Below, piece by piece: positions 61,008 through 62,573 of a stretch of 62,573 bases of DNA. The DNA is from Flavobacterium sp. UBA7680 (lineage in GTDB: Bacteria > Bacteroidota > Bacteroidia > Flavobacteriales > Flavobacteriaceae). Made by a program: the position numbers and the translations under genes. The stretch is from positions 1 to 62,573 of the forward strand of contig NZ_DLHA01000030.1 in the NCBI RefSeq assembly GCF_002482975.1, given 5' to 3'. The notes beneath the pieces are model-generated. The model was not told the origin of the DNA, did not search any database, and saw only the letters and a program-made list of their open reading frames with translations. Every line of letters begins with the position of its first letter. Within the stretch, counting starts at the first letter, position 1.

Positions 61008-61448
61008 TCAAAAAGGCAGATCATTAATTGGCAAGCCTTCGTTTGGCGCATCAAAGTTAGTGTTTTTTGCTGGTTCCTGATCGTGGCTTGGCTTATGATT
61101 TCCAGTTTCTTTTTTGGTAGTCAGAAAAGTAAATTCTGTAACCTGAATTTCTGTTGTATATTTAGTCGTACCATCTTCAGCCTGCCATTGCCTAGATTTA
61201 ATACGGCCTTCAACATATATTTTATCCCCTTTAGATAGGTATTTTTCGCAAATTTCGGCAGCTTTATTACGCACAACCAAATTATGCCACTCTGTAGATG
61301 TTATTTTTTCATTGGTCGTTTTGTTAATATAAACTTCATTAGTAGCAAGCTGAAAGCGTCCAATACAGTTCCCTCCATCAAAATAATGCATTTTTACATC
61401 ATCGCCTAAATGACCAATAAGCATAACCTTATTTAATGTTCCATTCAT
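61008..61448 (-). CDS. ssb: Single-stranded DNA-binding protein
   Basis: A 146-residue SSB. The OB fold (~1-110) has NKVMLIGHLGDDVKMHYFDGG, RFQLATNEVY, TEWHNLVVRNKAAEICEKYL and GRIKSRQWQAEDG. A flexible linker leads to the acidic tip INDLPF, the docking site for partner proteins; the usual DDDIPF is reduced to a single Asp before LPF. ATG 61448 was chosen; the in-frame start eight codons upstream falls close to the mutY stop and adds a hydrophobic tail unlike SSB. Order mutY-ssb-gldE-gldD suggests one transcript. Confidence 0.95.
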   Translation of the reverse strand: MNGTLNKVMLIGHLGDDVKMHYFDGGNCIGRFQLATNEVYINKTTNEKITSTEWHNLVVRNKAAEICEKYLSKGDKIYVEGRIKSRQWQAEDGTTKYTTEIQVTEFTFLTTKKETGNHKPSHDQEPAKNTNFDAPNEGLPINDLPF

Positions 61449-61484
61449 AATTAATAGTGGTATTTCTACCAAAGATACATTTTT

Positions 61485-62531
61485 TTAGCAATTTATTTCC
61501 TGCTTTTCTATAAAATTATATATCACAATTGGAAAAGGAAAACTTTTTAAAGTTTTCAAATCAATTCCGTTTTCGAGCACTTCATTAATTTTTATTTTCC
61601 AGAATTGAATATGAAGATGCTGGTGCGAAAGCTTATGAATTACGGTGGCTTCAGCGCATTCTTCTATACCTAATATAGTATAGGAAGAAAACATATCATT
61701 TTGTGCAATTTCTGAGATAGTACTAAAATCTGCAATTTCGCTGCTCTCAAAAAGAGGAAACTCATATAAGTTATGCCAAATTCCTTTTGCAGTTCTTTTT
61801 TGAATAATAGTGTTTCCTAAAACATCTTCTAAAACCATATAATTAAAGAAACGGTTTGTCACTTTTACTTTTTTGGATTTTACAGGCAGAGAATCGACTT
61901 TCTTTTTCTGTAACGCCAAACAGCTATCGTTAAAAACACAAACAGAACAATTCGGACTTTTAGGAACGCATTGCAGCGCACCAAACTCCATTATTGCCTG
62001 ATTGAAGATTGCAGGGTTATCTTTTGGCATTAATTCATAAGCCAGTTTTGTAAATTCTTTTTTTGTTGCGGGAAGCGCAATATCTGATTCTATATCAAAA
62101 TAACGGGAAAGTACACGAAATACATTTCCGTCTACAACCGGAACGGCTTCATTATAGGAGAAAGATGCAATTGCGGCGGCAGTATATTCACCAACGCCTT
62201 TTAAATTTAAAAGTTCTTTATAAGAAGGAGGAAAACTTCCGTTTAGATCCTCTGCGACGTATTTTGCTGTTTTATGAAGATTTCTTGCGCGCGAATAATA
62301 TCCGAGTCCCTGCCAAAGTTTTAAAACTTGTTCTTCTGATGCATTTGCAAGATCAAAAATTGTAGGAAATTCCGCTGTAAATGCAAAAAAGTAAGGCATT
62401 CCTTGCGCGACTCTTGTTTGCTGCAGCATAATTTCTGAGAGCCAAATTTGGTACGGATCGGCCGTTTTTCGCCATGGAAGATCACGTTTGTTTTGTAAAT
62501 ACCATTTTATCAGCGTGTTATGAAAATTCAT
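61485..62531 (-). CDS. mutY: A/G-specific adenine glycosylase MutY
   Basis: A 348-residue DNA glycosylase that removes adenine opposite 8-oxoguanine. Catalytic residues are Glu33 (LSEIMLQQT) and Asp134 (VVDGNVFRV); the helix-hairpin-helix is LKGVGEYTAAAIASF. The iron-sulfur cluster uses Cys188, Cys195, Cys198 and Cys204, with the C-x6-C-x2-C-x5-C spacing. A C-terminal Nudix-like domain (from about residue 225, NTIIQKRTAKGIWHNLYEFPLFES) reads 8-oxoguanine. ATG 62531 was preferred to an in-frame ATG seven codons upstream because the family usually begins just before NTLIKWYLQNKRDLPWR. Confidence 0.95.
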   Translation of the reverse strand: MNFHNTLIKWYLQNKRDLPWRKTADPYQIWLSEIMLQQTRVAQGMPYFFAFTAEFPTIFDLANASEEQVLKLWQGLGYYSRARNLHKTAKYVAEDLNGSFPPSYKELLNLKGVGEYTAAAIASFSYNEAVPVVDGNVFRVLSRYFDIESDIALPATKKEFTKLAYELMPKDNPAIFNQAIMEFGALQCVPKSPNCSVCVFNDSCLALQKKKVDSLPVKSKKVKVTNRFFNYMVLEDVLGNTIIQKRTAKGIWHNLYEFPLFESSEIADFSTISEIAQNDMFSSYTILGIEECAEATVIHKLSHQHLHIQFWKIKINEVLENGIDLKTLKSFPFPIVIYNFIEKQEINC

Positions 62532-62573
62532 AGTCAAATCCTTAAAATGCAAAAGTAAATGTTTATGTAATTA

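Overview
The window reads as the chromosome of a Flavobacterium, close to F. johnsoniae. The evidence is the low GC content, the absence of Shine-Dalgarno sites in favour of Bacteroidetes-type promoters (TTG about 18-19 bases ahead of TAnnTTTG), a SusC/SusD polysaccharide locus, and the gliding / type IX secretion genes gldJ, porU, porV, gldD and gldE. All calls are made by eye from translated sequence; no database search was run.

Layout. 1-3.9 kb: 3' end of ahcY, a patatin-type outer-membrane phospholipase, a secreted coiled-coil protein and a small cysteine-rich protein. 3.9-5.8 kb: an SMR transporter, a Fic protein behind a palindromic promoter, and a GNAT acetyltransferase. 6.0-8.9 kb: an alkylation-repair cluster in which Ada is split into separate genes (AraC-methyltransferase fusion, a 2OG-Fe(II) oxygenase, a stand-alone Ada-type zinc domain, AlkB), with palindrome-bounded repeats on both sides of the oxygenase gene. 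8.9-10.5 kb: an MmcQ/YjbR protein, a Nudix-type transcription regulator and a small unknown protein.

10.6-31.4 kb: a beta-glucan utilisation locus. On the minus strand, susC-susD-surface glycan-binding lipoprotein are followed by four GH30 enzymes, a GH5-CBM6, a GH16, an endonuclease/exonuclease/phosphatase-fold protein and a GH3 beta-glucosidase. A divergent membrane-spanning regulator (propeller, triple-tyrosine domain, one membrane helix, LuxR-type HTH, no kinase) probably controls it. Hairpins between cistrons may tune expression. The enzyme set suits a beta-1,3/1,6-glucan such as fungal or oomycete cell wall; this is inference.

31.5-45.2 kb: murF and gldJ (minus), then porU, porV, cdd, pdhA, pdhC and an M1 aminopeptidase lipoprotein (plus). 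GldJ, PorU and PorV belong to the type IX secretion and gliding machinery. 45.5-52 kb: an AhpD-like protein with an AraC regulator, a glycosyltransferase, miaE and an AsmA-family protein. 52-56.5 kb: rplU-rpmA (minus) and an M16 peptidase pair in which only the first member has the zinc motif. 56.6-57.7 kb: two related repeat cassettes bracket a small unknown gene. 57.7-62.5 kb: an EamA transporter, an HMA-domain lipoprotein, and the minus-strand group mutY-ssb-gldE-gldD.

No rRNA, tRNA, CRISPR array, transposase, prophage or integrase was recognised. Intergenic regions are rich in inverted-repeat elements and perfect-stem terminators.
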